NCBI RefSeq assembly: GCF_003363755.1
Contig: NZ_CP031396.1
Location: forward strand, 5,364,501 to 5,428,500
Direction: 5' to 3'
Length of the DNA stretch: 64,000 nt
From: Pseudomonas protegens
GTDB lineage: Bacteria > Pseudomonadota > Gammaproteobacteria > Pseudomonadales > Pseudomonadaceae
The number at the start of each line of letters is the position of its first letter. Positions within the stretch are counted from its first letter, which is position 1. The notes beneath the pieces are model-generated. The model was given only the letters and a program-made list of their open reading frames with translations, made no database searches and had not been told where the DNA came from. The translations under genes were made by a program, and so were the position numbers. Positions 43,352-51,475 of the stretch are shown piece after piece.

Positions 43352-43437
43352 TGCAGGAGCTGGCTGGCCAGCGCAGGTGGCCGCAAGGGCCGCTGCAAGG
43401 CTTGCGGGCCTGTTCGCCGGCAAGCCGGCTCCTACGC
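43352..43437. repeat. REP pair (REPIN) in the glxR-hyi gap
   Basis: AGGAGCTGGCTGGCCAGCG at about 43354-43372 is followed by the inverted form TTCGCCGGCAAGCCGGCTCC at 43413-43432. The arrangement and spacing match the pair at 56499-56586. Such REP pairs are typical of Pseudomonas intergenic DNA and may affect operon mRNA stability. Confidence 0.75.
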
Positions 43438-43447
43438 AGGTCCAGGT

Positions 43448-44230
43448 TCAGATTGCGTTGTGGGTTTTCAGCCAGCCGAGGCCCGCTTCGGTGGTGGTCA
43501 GCGGTTTGTACTCGCAGCCGACCCAGCCCTGGTAGCCGATGCTGTCCAGGTGCTCGAAGAGGAAGCGATAGTTGATCTCGCCGGTGCCGGGTTCGTTGCG
43601 TCCTGGGTTGTCTGCCAGCTGGATGTGGTTGATCTGGCTGAGGTGGTTGGCCATGGTCCGCGCCAGGTCACCTTCCATGATTTGCATGTGATAGATGTCG
43701 TACTGCAGGAACAGGTTGGCACTGCCCACTTGTTCGCGGATCGACAGCGCCTGGGCGGTGTTGTTGAGGTAGAAGCCGGGAATGTCGCGGGTGTTGATGG
43801 CTTCCATCACCAGCTTGATGCCGACCGCCTGCAGTTTGTCGGCGGCGTACTTGAGGTTGGCGACGAAGGTCTTTTCCAGCAGCGCGGCGTCAGCCCCCTG
43901 GGGACGGATGCCGGCCAGGCAGTTGACCTGGGTGTTGCCCAGGACCTGGGCGTAGGCGATGGCCAAGTCGACGCCGGCACGGAATTCCTCGACCCGGTCG
44001 GGCAGGCAGGCGATCCCGCGCTCACCCTTGCCCCAGTCGCCGGCGGGCAGGTTGAACAGCACCTGGGTCAGGCCGTGGGCATCGAGTTGCGCCTTGATCT
44101 CGGCGGAGCTGAATTCGTAGGGAAACAGGTATTCGACGCCGCTGAAACCGGCATCGGCGGCGGCCTTGAAGCGAGCGAGGAAGTCCTGTTCGGTGAACAG
44201 CATGGACAGGTTGGCGGCAAAACGCGGCAT
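43448..44230 (-). CDS. hyi: Hydroxypyruvate isomerase
   Basis: A 260-residue TIM-barrel protein of the xylose-isomerase-like family that interconverts hydroxypyruvate and tartronate semialdehyde. It begins MPRFAANLSMLFTEQDFL. Metal-site regions include VMEAINTRDIPGFYLNN, LQYDIYHMQIMEGDL and the late WVGCEYKP (Glu). The ATG at 44230 is chosen over a 14-codon longer frame, because GGAGACCACC lies just before it. It is the second gene of the operon. Confidence 0.95.
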   Translation of the reverse strand: MPRFAANLSMLFTEQDFLARFKAAADAGFSGVEYLFPYEFSSAEIKAQLDAHGLTQVLFNLPAGDWGKGERGIACLPDRVEEFRAGVDLAIAYAQVLGNTQVNCLAGIRPQGADAALLEKTFVANLKYAADKLQAVGIKLVMEAINTRDIPGFYLNNTAQALSIREQVGSANLFLQYDIYHMQIMEGDLARTMANHLSQINHIQLADNPGRNEPGTGEINYRFLFEHLDSIGYQGWVGCEYKPLTTTEAGLGWLKTHNAI

Positions 44231-44376
44231 GGTGGTCTCCTGTGAATCGGTGAAGCCTGTAGAGCAGGCCAAGGCTGCAGTCGAGTTGCCCCGGCAGTGC
44301 CTCTTGAAGAGGGTGCGGGGCAGACCCGGCCAGGTTCTGCGAACCTGATGGCAGCCTGGGGGCGCGGCTACAGGGT

Positions 44377-46152
44377 TTAGTCGAGCAGGGAAATGGCGGT
44401 AGGGGCGTCGTTGCCCACCAGCGCCAGGTCTTCGAACTCGTTGACCGCGTTGATTTCGGTGCCCATGGAAATGTTGGTCACGCGCTCCAGGATGATCTCC
44501 ACGACCACCGGTACCTTGAAGGTCTGGAGCATTTCCTGGGCCTGGCGCAGGGCCGGCTGGATGTCCTTGGGTTCGAACACCCGCAGGGCCTTGCAGCCCA
44601 GGCCTTCGGCGACCGCGACGTGGTCCACGCCGTAGCCGTTGAGCTCCGGCGCGTTGAGATTGTCGAAGGACAGCTGCACGCAGTAGTCCATCTCGAAGCC
44701 GCGCTGGGCCTGGCGGATCAGCCCCAGGTAGGAGTTGTTCACCACCACGTGGATGTACGGCAGGTTGAACTGTGCTCCTACTGCCAGCTCTTCGATCATG
44801 AACTGGAAGTCGTAGTCGCCGGACAGGGCCACCACCTGGCGGTTCGGGTCGGCCTTGACCACGCCGAGGGCGGCGGGGATGGTCCAGCCCAATGGGCCGG
44901 CCTGACCGCAGTTGATCCAGTGGCGTGGCTTGTAGACGTGGAGGAATTGCGCACCGGCGATCTGCGACAGGCCGATGGTGCTGACGTAGCAGGTGTCCTT
45001 GCCGAAGACCTGGTTCATCTCTTCGTAGACCCGTTGCGGCTTGACCGGCACGTTGTCGAAGTGGGTCTTGCGATGCAGGCTGGCCTTGCGCTGCTGGCAG
45101 TCATGCAGCCAGGCGCTGCGATCTTTCAACTTGCCGGCGGTCTGCCATTCGCGAGCCACTTCCAGCAGCACGGTCAGGGCGCTGCCAGCGTCGGAGACGA
45201 TGCCCAGGTCCGGAGTGAATACCCGGCCGATCTGGGTTGGCTCGATGTCCACGTGAATGAACTTGCGGCCTTCGGTGTAGACGTCCACCGAGCCGGTGTG
45301 GCGGTTGGCCCAGCGGTTGCCGATGCCCAGCACCGTGTCGGATTTGAGCAGGGTGGCGTTGCCGTAGCGATGGGAGGTCTGCAGGCCGACCATGCCCACC
45401 ATCTGTGGGTGATCGTCAGGGATGGTGCCCCAGCCCATCAGGGTCGGGATCACTGGAATGCCGGTCAGTTCGGCGAACTCCACCAGCAGATCGCTGGCAT
45501 CGGCGTTGATCACACCGCCACCGGCCACCAGCAACGGGCGTTCGGCCTGGTCCAGCAGGGCCAGAACCTTTTCCGCCTGCAGCCGGGTGGCCGCCGGTTT
45601 GGCCAGGGGCAGTGGCTGGTAGGCGTCGATGTCGAATTCGATCTCCGCCATCTGCACGTCGAACGGCAGGTCGATCAACACCGGACCAGGACGGCCGGAG
45701 CGCATTTCATAGAAGGCTTTCTGGAAGGCGTAGGGCACCTGGCCCGGTTCCAGCACGGTGGTGGCCCACTTGGTCACCGGCTTGACGATGCTGGTGATGT
45801 CCACGGCCTGGAAGTCTTCCTTGTGCAGGCGGGCCCGGGGCGCCTGGCCGGTGATGCAGAGAATCGGGATCGAGTCGGCCGAGGCACTGTACAGGCCGGT
45901 GACCATGTCGGTGCCGGCCGGGCCGGAAGTGCCGATGCACACGCCGATGTTGCCGGCCTTGGTGCGGGTGTAGCCCTCGGCCATGTGCGAGGCGCCTTCG
46001 ACGTGGCGAGCGAGGACGTGATCGATGCCTCCGACCTTCTGCAGCGCGGAATACAGCGGGTTGATGGCGGCACCCGGGATGCCAAAAGCGGTATCGACCC
46101 CTTCACGGCGCATCACCAGAACGGCGGCTTCGATTGCTCTCATTTTGCTCAT
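44377..46152 (-). CDS. gcl: Glyoxylate carboligase (tartronate-semialdehyde synthase)
   Basis: A 591-residue thiamine diphosphate enzyme that joins two glyoxylates to tartronate semialdehyde and CO2. Valine 51 in ARHVEGASHMAEGYTR replaces the usual catalytic Glu of the ThDP family, the known hallmark of Gcl. The ThDP/Mg motif is GDYDFQFMIEE with NNSYLGLIRQAQ. FAD-site sequence is present in the central domain. It is the first gene of the gcl-hyi-glxR-ttuD-pyk operon. An ATG at 46152 fits the family start MSKMRAIEAA. Two TTGTATACAA palindromes lie upstream. Confidence 0.97.
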   Translation of the reverse strand: MSKMRAIEAAVLVMRREGVDTAFGIPGAAINPLYSALQKVGGIDHVLARHVEGASHMAEGYTRTKAGNIGVCIGTSGPAGTDMVTGLYSASADSIPILCITGQAPRARLHKEDFQAVDITSIVKPVTKWATTVLEPGQVPYAFQKAFYEMRSGRPGPVLIDLPFDVQMAEIEFDIDAYQPLPLAKPAATRLQAEKVLALLDQAERPLLVAGGGVINADASDLLVEFAELTGIPVIPTLMGWGTIPDDHPQMVGMVGLQTSHRYGNATLLKSDTVLGIGNRWANRHTGSVDVYTEGRKFIHVDIEPTQIGRVFTPDLGIVSDAGSALTVLLEVAREWQTAGKLKDRSAWLHDCQQRKASLHRKTHFDNVPVKPQRVYEEMNQVFGKDTCYVSTIGLSQIAGAQFLHVYKPRHWINCGQAGPLGWTIPAALGVVKADPNRQVVALSGDYDFQFMIEELAVGAQFNLPYIHVVVNNSYLGLIRQAQRGFEMDYCVQLSFDNLNAPELNGYGVDHVAVAEGLGCKALRVFEPKDIQPALRQAQEMLQTFKVPVVVEIILERVTNISMGTEINAVNEFEDLALVGNDAPTAISLLD

Positions 46153-46178
46153 GGTTTTGTGCCTCTTGCGTTTTGTAA

Positions 46179-46188
46179 TTGTATACAA
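46179..46188. promoter_or_regulatory. TTGTATACAA palindrome, site 1 (near gcl start)
   Basis: A perfect 10-base palindrome, 27 bases upstream of the gcl start codon. It has a GntR-type operator look (GT..AC core with flanking TT/AA). An identical copy lies at 46317. Confidence 0.55.
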
Positions 46189-46316
46189 GTGGTTTTGCGC
46201 AAAGTGTATTCACGGCGGATGGCGCAGGTCAATCCATTTTCTTGAACGGTAGCGGCTTTCGATGGGGCCCTATAAACCGGCGTCCTTTTGTCGCATGAGC
46301 TACCTTTCTCGAATTA

Positions 46317-46326
46317 TTGTATACAA
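46317..46326. promoter_or_regulatory. TTGTATACAA palindrome, site 2
   Basis: This is identical to the site at 46179 and is 138 bases from it, in the gap between divergent gcl and the GlcG-like gene. The AT-rich context downstream (AAAATAAATTC) suggests promoter DNA. Confidence 0.55.
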
Positions 46327-46420
46327 AAAATAAATTCATTGTGTTCTATTTGCTGCATCGGACTTCTCCTGCAAGAAGCTTCCACCAGGCTTTCTCAATA
46401 ACAAGATAAGGACGGCACCC

Positions 46421-46861
46421 ATGAGCGCTTTAACCTTGAAAGTCGCAGTCAACCTGGCCAATCAGGCCATCAATGCGGGGCGCAAGATCAACGCGGCCCC
46501 GCTGACCATCGCGGTGCTGGATGCCGGCGGGCACCTGGTGACCCTGCAACGGGAGGATGGCGCCAGCCTGTTGCGTCCGCAGATCGCCATCGGCAAGGCC
46601 TGGGGCGCGGTAGCCCTGGGCAAGGGCTCGCGCCTGCTGGCGCTGGATGCGCAGCAGCGCCCGGCGTTCATCGGTGCGTTGAATGGCCTGGGACAGGGCG
46701 GCGTGGTGCCCGCGCCGGGCGGGGTGTTGATTCGGGATCAGGCGGGGGCGGTGCTGGGAGCGATCGGCATCAGTGGCGATACCTCGGACATCGATGAGCA
46801 ATGCGCGATCAGCGCGATCGAGGCTCAGGGCCTGGCGGCTGACGCCGGCGTCAGCGCTTAG
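46421..46861 (+). CDS. GlcG/HbpS-family protein (DUF336)
   Basis: A 146-residue protein of the GlcG/HbpS fold. Family residues include TIAVLDAGGHLVTLQREDGA, RPQIAIGKAWGAVALGKGSR and the Gly-rich PAPGGVLIRDQAGAVLGAIG. HbpS of Streptomyces binds heme; GlcG occurs in glycolate operons and its role is unknown. Here it is divergent from gcl and shares the palindrome-bearing control region, so a link to glycolate/glyoxylate use is inferred. The ATG follows AAGATAAGGA. Confidence 0.88.
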   Translation: MSALTLKVAVNLANQAINAGRKINAAPLTIAVLDAGGHLVTLQREDGASLLRPQIAIGKAWGAVALGKGSRLLALDAQQRPAFIGALNGLGQGGVVPAPGGVLIRDQAGAVLGAIGISGDTSDIDEQCAISAIEAQGLAADAGVSA

Positions 46862-46891
46862 CCCTTAACCTCGCGGGCCCGGCCCTGGCCC

Positions 46892-46920
46892 GTAGCCGCT
46901 GCCGAGCCCGCGAGGCTGCG
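46892..46920. repeat. GTAGCCGCTGCC-type repeat end
   Basis: GTAGCCGCTGCCGAGCCCGCG is similar to the ends of the element at 42320-42420. It lies in the 150-base gap between the GlcG-like gene and the TetR gene. Only one clear end is seen. Confidence 0.4.
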
Positions 46921-47011
46921 AAAAGGTCCGCAGGACCTTGCTGGTGTCTTGATATTCCTGTGCGCAGTTTGCAGCAACAACACAAATGCACGGGAAGGGG
47001 CCGAAACGCGA

Positions 47012-47620
47012 TCAGCGATCCAGTTCACAGCCTTTGAGCACCAGGCGGATGATGGTCTGCGCCGCGGCTTCGTAGTCGTCTTCGTCAAGTTTGCTCTTGC
47101 CGGTGACCACCGAGATCTGCCAGTCGAAGTCGGCGTAGGTCTGGGTCGCGGCCCAGATGCTGAACATCAGGTGGTTGGGGTCGAGCGGGGCGATCAGGCC
47201 GCGATCGATCCAGGTCTGGATGCATTCGATGTTGTGCTTGGCCTGGGCGTTGAGCTGTTCCACCTGCTCCGGGCTCAGGTGCGGCGCGCCATGCATGATT
47301 TCGCTGGCGAACACCTTGGAGGCAAAAGGCAGGTCGCGGGAGATGCGGATCTTCGAGCGGATGTAGCCGCTGAGCACTTCACTGGGTACGCCGTCGGCAT
47401 TGAACGGAGTGGAAGCCTGGAGGATCGGTTCGATGATGCTTTCCAGCACCTCGCGGTAGAGGTTTTCCTTGGACTTGAAGTAGTAGTAGACGTTGGGCTT
47501 GGGCAACCCGGCCTTGGCGGCGATGTCGCTGGTCTTGGTCGCTGCAAAGCCCTTGTCGGCAAACTCTTCACTGGCGGCCCGCAGGATCAGTTCTTTATTG
47601 CGCTCGCGGATGGTGCTCAT
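47012..47620 (-). CDS. TetR-family regulator, RutR/YcdC-like
   Basis: A 202-residue repressor-type protein. The N-terminal helix-turn-helix includes GFAATKTSDIAAKAGLPKPN followed by VYYYFKSKENLY. The C-terminal domain has IWAATQTYADFDWQISVV, which resembles the RutR (YcdC) ligand-binding domain. RutR senses uracil or thymine and affects purine and pyrimidine catabolism in E. coli. Glyoxylate is an end product of purine breakdown, so location near gcl may be meaningful, but the target genes are not shown. The ATG at 47620 fits the family start. Confidence 0.85.
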   Translation of the reverse strand: MSTIRERNKELILRAASEEFADKGFAATKTSDIAAKAGLPKPNVYYYFKSKENLYREVLESIIEPILQASTPFNADGVPSEVLSGYIRSKIRISRDLPFASKVFASEIMHGAPHLSPEQVEQLNAQAKHNIECIQTWIDRGLIAPLDPNHLMFSIWAATQTYADFDWQISVVTGKSKLDEDDYEAAAQTIIRLVLKGCELDR

Positions 47621-47788
47621 AAACCGGGGGATTCCTTGCCTGTTCGGGCGGTTGCGCATGGTAGCACCGGGGTCGCGAGGGGCTCAAGAATGCCCGTTGG
47701 CCGCGGTTTTCCTGCTTCTGACATCTCGCTTGTCCGGCCTTTGACGCGCTATGCTGCGCGCCTTATTTCACGCAGGGAAGCCTGGCCC

Positions 47789-48712
47789 ATGGCAGGAAGC
47801 AGTTTGCTGGTTTTGATCGACGACATCGCCGCAGTTCTCGATGACGTAGCCTTGATGACCAAGATGGCGGCGAAGAAGACCGCCGGAGTATTGGGCGACG
47901 ATCTGGCGCTCAATGCCCAGCAGGTTTCCGGGGTTCGCGCGGAGCGGGAAATTCCCGTGGTCTGGGCCGTGGCCAAGGGCTCGTTTCGCAACAAATTGAT
48001 CCTGGTGCCGGCGGCGCTGGCCATCAGTGCCCTGGCGCCCTGGCTGGTGACGCCGTTGCTGATGATCGGCGGGGCCTACCTGTGTTTCGAAGGCTTCGAG
48101 AAGCTGGCGCACAAGTACCTGCCCCACGGCGACGATGCGGCCGAACATGAGCGGACCTTGCAGGCGCTGGCAGACCCTCAGGTGGATCTGGTGGCCTTTG
48201 AGAAGGACAAGATCAAGGGCGCGATTCGTACCGACTTCATCCTTTCCGCGGAAATCATCGCTATTACTCTGGGCACGGTGGCAGGCGCCTCCCTGAGCCA
48301 GCAGGTGGTGGTGCTCTCGGGGATTGCGATTGTCATGACCGTTGGCGTCTACGGTCTGGTGGGGGGCATCGTCAAGCTCGATGACCTGGGGTTGTGGCTG
48401 GCGCAGAAACCGGGCGCTCTGGCCAAACGCATCGGTGGTGCCATCCTGCGAGCGGCGCCGTGGATGATGAAGAGTCTGTCGGTGATCGGCACGGCGGCGA
48501 TGTTCATGGTGGGCGGCGGCATCCTCACCCACGGCGTACCTGCCGTGCACCATCTGATCGAGGGCCTGGCCGAGCGTAGTGCCGCCGTCATGGGCCCGGT
48601 GTCGGTGATCATGCCGACCCTGCTCAATGCCGTGGCCGGGATCATTGCCGGTGGGCTGGTACTGCTGGCCGTGGCGCTACTGGGCAAAGGCTGGCGCGCC
48701 TTGCGCGGCTGA
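47789..48712 (+). CDS. DUF808 inner-membrane protein
   Basis: A 307-residue membrane protein of the DUF808 (YedI) family. It begins MAGSSLLVLIDDIAAVLDDV and has KMAAKKTAGVLGDDLALNAQ and REIPVVWAVAKGSFRNKL, the family hallmark. About five to six membrane helices follow. The function of the family is unknown. The ATG at 47789 is chosen from a frame that is open 280 codons further upstream, because that extension would run antisense to the TetR gene and is not family-like. Confidence 0.88.
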   Translation: MAGSSLLVLIDDIAAVLDDVALMTKMAAKKTAGVLGDDLALNAQQVSGVRAEREIPVVWAVAKGSFRNKLILVPAALAISALAPWLVTPLLMIGGAYLCFEGFEKLAHKYLPHGDDAAEHERTLQALADPQVDLVAFEKDKIKGAIRTDFILSAEIIAITLGTVAGASLSQQVVVLSGIAIVMTVGVYGLVGGIVKLDDLGLWLAQKPGALAKRIGGAILRAAPWMMKSLSVIGTAAMFMVGGGILTHGVPAVHHLIEGLAERSAAVMGPVSVIMPTLLNAVAGIIAGGLVLLAVALLGKGWRALRG

Positions 48713-48724
48713 GATCCGAGTCAG

Positions 48725-48754
48725 CCGGTTGCCGCTCTTGCGGTCGGCAACCGG
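48725..48754. terminator. Strong hairpin between converging genes
   Basis: CCGGTTGCCG (48725-48734) pairs perfectly with CGGCAACCGG (48745-48754). It lies between the DUF808 gene (+) and mlaA (-). No T-run follows, so its role as terminator is likely by position only. Confidence 0.6.
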
Positions 48755-48763
48755 TACAGCAGG

Positions 48764-49552
48764 TTACTCGGCGATCTGCAGTTTGCGCGATTCGGTGTAC
48801 ACGTAGCGCACCTTCTCGTATTCAAACGGCGAGTTCAGCTGGCCATAGCGAAAGCTGGTCTGGTAGCGCTTGTCGACACCACGCAGCGCCCAGATCTCGG
48901 GGTGATTGCTGCTGACTTCCGAGACGTTGAGGAAGTTGATCGCCGATTCGGCGGTGTAGTCCACCGCCAGCCCCGCGGTGTCCCGCAGGTTCGACGGACC
49001 GAGGATCGGCAGCACCAGATAGGCCCCCGCGGGCACGCCATAGAAGCCCAGGGTCTGGCCGAAGTCTTCGGTTTGGCGCGGCAGACCCATCTTGGTCGCC
49101 GGGTCCCACAGGCCGGCAACACCGATGGTGGTGTTGAGCAGCAGGCGCGCGGTGGTTTCCATTGAGCGCTGGCCCTTGAACTGCAACAGGCTGTTCATCA
49201 GGTTCGGGACGTCGCCGAGGTTATTGAAGAAGTTGCTGACCCCGCTGCGCAGGAAGCTCGGGGTCACATAGCGATAACCGTCCACCACCGGCAGGAACAC
49301 CCATTGATCGAAGCGGTAGTTGAAGTGGTAGACCCGGCGGTTCCATGACTCCAGCGGGTCATAGATATTCAGTGCATTGAGGGTCGAACGCTCGAACTCG
49401 CGCTGGTCCAGCCCCGGGTTGAACTTGAGTTTCTTCAACGGCTCGGTGAAGCCGTCGGGGTCCTGAACCGTGGGGGTGTGGGCCTTGCTGTTGTCGGCTT
49501 GGGCATAGCCTGCGCAGAGCAACGCAGCGATAAGCAGGAGATGTTTAGCCAC
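48764..49552 (-). CDS. mlaA: MlaA-family outer-membrane lipid-asymmetry protein
   Basis: A 262-residue MlaA/VacJ protein that removes mislocalised phospholipids from the outer leaflet of the outer membrane. Family segments are YDPLESWNRRVYHFNYRFDQ, SMETTARLLLNTTIGVAGLWDP and QTEDFGQTLGFYGVPAGAYL. A signal peptide ends at about residue 19 (YAQA). The usual lipobox is not clear: the only early Cys is C13 in ALLC. The GTG at 49552 overlaps the stop of the upstream hydrolase gene by eight bases, so the two are coupled. The other Mla genes are not here. Confidence 0.9.
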   Translation of the reverse strand: MAKHLLLIAALLCAGYAQADNSKAHTPTVQDPDGFTEPLKKLKFNPGLDQREFERSTLNALNIYDPLESWNRRVYHFNYRFDQWVFLPVVDGYRYVTPSFLRSGVSNFFNNLGDVPNLMNSLLQFKGQRSMETTARLLLNTTIGVAGLWDPATKMGLPRQTEDFGQTLGFYGVPAGAYLVLPILGPSNLRDTAGLAVDYTAESAINFLNVSEVSSNHPEIWALRGVDKRYQTSFRYGQLNSPFEYEKVRYVYTESRKLQIAE

Positions 49553-50843
49553 GGAAGAACTCCAGCATGGCGTCGCTGTTGACGCGGTAGTTGAGGTTGC
49601 CGCAATGCCCGCCATGGGGGTAGACGGTCAGGCGGTCGCCAAAGGTTTTGCGCAGGAAGCCCAGGTCGCCGGGGCCGAGGATCACGTCATCGGCGTTATG
49701 CATCACGGCAATCTTCGGGCTGGCCTTGAGGTAGTCCTGCAGGGCGTAGAGGCTTACCTGGTCGATCAGTTGCAGCAGGCTGCCGCCGTCGGTGCGGGCG
49801 CGCCACATCGGGATCACCTGTTCGGTCAGGTAACAGTCGAAGTCGCACTGCAGGGCGCGCTTGAGAAACGGGGTAAGGCTGGTGCCTTCGCGGATCGGGT
49901 ACTTGGGCGGGGTGATCAGGCCGCGGCGGTTGATCAGGTCCGAGGTGAAGGCGATGTCTGCTGCCGAGAAGCGGAAGGAGGTACCGATCAGCATGGCCAT
50001 CTGTTCGTTGGTCAGGTGTTGCTTGGACTGCTGGAAGTCGTAGAGCAGGGCGTCGTTGAGGTCGATGTAGCCCTTCTGCTGGAAGTAGCGGGTCAGCTTG
50101 CCCAGCACCAGTTCATAGAAGGTGGTGCTGTTGTTGATGCCCTTGACCTCGGTCTGTACCAGTTTGTCGAGGTTGGTGATCGAGGTGTAGAGGTTGACCG
50201 GCGGGTTGAGCAGCAGCACCTTCTTGAAGTTGAAGCTGCGTCGGGTCTCATCCAGTTTGCTGATGAACGCCGCGTCCAGGGCGCCGAGGCTGTAGCCGGT
50301 GAGGTAGAACTCGGTGATCGGCAGCTTGGGGTGCTGGGCCCTTACGGCCTGCATGACCCGGTACATGTCTTCGGCGTCTTCCTGGCTCACCCCGGGGGTG
50401 GCGAAGCGCGAGGCGGCAGTAATGAAGTCGAAGCTGGTGGGCGAGGATAGCTGCACCACATGGTAGCCGGCCTTGTAGTAGAGCTTCTTCAGGTACTCGT
50501 TGAGGCTGCTGTCGTAGCGCGCGCCGGTGCCGGCGATCAGGAAGATCAGTGGCGCGGCGTGGTCCTGGGTGGCGATGCGGTAGGTGAGCTTCTTCACCGC
50601 CCAGAAATTGTCCGGGAGGATGAACTCGCGCTCCGGCCGCAGGTTCAGGCTGTAGTCGGACTGACGGATGTCATCGTTGGCGGGCAGTTCCGGGCGCAAC
50701 TCCGGGGGGGTGGTGGCGATGGTGGCTTCAAAGGGGTTGGTCAACGGGTAGCCATAGCTGGCCGGGTCGACATCCACCGCCAGTGCGGACGCACTCAGGA
50801 TAAGGCCGCCGAACAGGGCAGCGAGGCGCAAGGAACGAAGCAT
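49545..50843 (-). CDS. Secreted alpha/beta-hydrolase-like protein upstream of mlaA
   Basis: A 432-residue protein with a signal peptide (to about residue 22, SASALA). It has an alpha/beta-hydrolase layout: an oxyanion-type region in LIFLIAGTGARYDSS, and a nucleophile elbow GYSLGALDAAFIS near residue 198. A possible acid-His end is ADDVILGPGDLGFL plus GGHCGNLNY. Hence it is probably a serine lipase or esterase acting in the periplasm. It overlaps mlaA by eight bases. A role in phospholipid turnover together with MlaA is inference. Confidence 0.8.
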   Translation of the reverse strand: MLRSLRLAALFGGLILSASALAVDVDPASYGYPLTNPFEATIATTPPELRPELPANDDIRQSDYSLNLRPEREFILPDNFWAVKKLTYRIATQDHAAPLIFLIAGTGARYDSSLNEYLKKLYYKAGYHVVQLSSPTSFDFITAASRFATPGVSQEDAEDMYRVMQAVRAQHPKLPITEFYLTGYSLGALDAAFISKLDETRRSFNFKKVLLLNPPVNLYTSITNLDKLVQTEVKGINNSTTFYELVLGKLTRYFQQKGYIDLNDALLYDFQQSKQHLTNEQMAMLIGTSFRFSAADIAFTSDLINRRGLITPPKYPIREGTSLTPFLKRALQCDFDCYLTEQVIPMWRARTDGGSLLQLIDQVSLYALQDYLKASPKIAVMHNADDVILGPGDLGFLRKTFGDRLTVYPHGGHCGNLNYRVNSDAMLEFFRG

Positions 50844-51077
50844 GACTGTATCCCTAGAAGGAAGGTACCGAATGAGGTTCGCAGGCTATGACCACCGCGC
50901 TGCTGCCGAAGTGCCATGGGTGGGCACAAATAACCCCGGCCACAGGCCTGTTGGGGGGTGATAGTAGTCGGACGATACACTTTGCCGCTATTTGCTGAAC
51001 AGTTATCTGTGCGTCGTGCTTGCCAAGCGTCCGTGGGCGATTATGCTGGGCGCCGTTTTGATTGTTCGGAGTGTTTC

Positions 51078-51443
51078 ATGTCCCGCCGCCTTCCCGTGAT
51101 TGTGCTGCTCGTTGTCCTGCCGCTGTGGCTGGCCGCCAGTTATGGCCTGCGCTATGGCTTTATGGAGGATGCTCGGTGGGTGGGCGTCTGTGTCGATGAG
51201 GCCGGTCGCTGGGAGTGTTCGCTACGTTCCAGCCTGGGCTGGATGATCCACTTCAAGGTGCTGGGCTGGAGTGCCTTGGGCGCAGCGCTGCTGGGGTTTG
51301 TCGTGCCCGGTCGGGCGGGCTGGTGGCTGGCGGTGCTGGCCTTGCTGGCGGGCATTCCGGCCCTGGCCTTGTATAACACTACGCTGGCGGTGTTTGCGGT
51401 GGTGATTGCGGCCTTGCGCCTGGTGCGCGCCGCCAAGCCCTAG
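51078..51443 (+). CDS. Small membrane protein, function unknown
   Basis: A 121-residue protein with three to four hydrophobic helices (about 5-25, 54-72, 75-93 and 95-115). A short periplasmic loop with two Cys (VGVCVDEAGRWECSLRSS) could hold a disulfide. I do not recognise a named family. The ATG at 51078 follows CGGAGTGTT. The frame is open further upstream without a good start. Its stop codon lies inside the terminator stem. Confidence 0.75.
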   Translation: MSRRLPVIVLLVVLPLWLAASYGLRYGFMEDARWVGVCVDEAGRWECSLRSSLGWMIHFKVLGWSALGAALLGFVVPGRAGWWLAVLALLAGIPALALYNTTLAVFAVVIAALRLVRAAKP

Positions 51444-51468
51444 CCGCAGGCGAAACCTGCGGCTAGGG
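51438..51468. terminator. Perfect bidirectional hairpin overlapping a stop codon
   Basis: CCCTAGCCGCAGG (51438-51450) pairs with CCTGCGGCTAGGG (51456-51468) around CGAAA, 13 perfect pairs. The TAG stop of the small membrane gene (51441-51443) is part of the stem. The GH17 gene converges from the other side. Confidence 0.8.
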
Positions 51469-51475
51469 CTGTAGT

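Noticed and set aside
46949..47788. Long upstream extension of the DUF808 frame
   Set aside because: It runs antisense to the TetR gene; the family start is at 47789.
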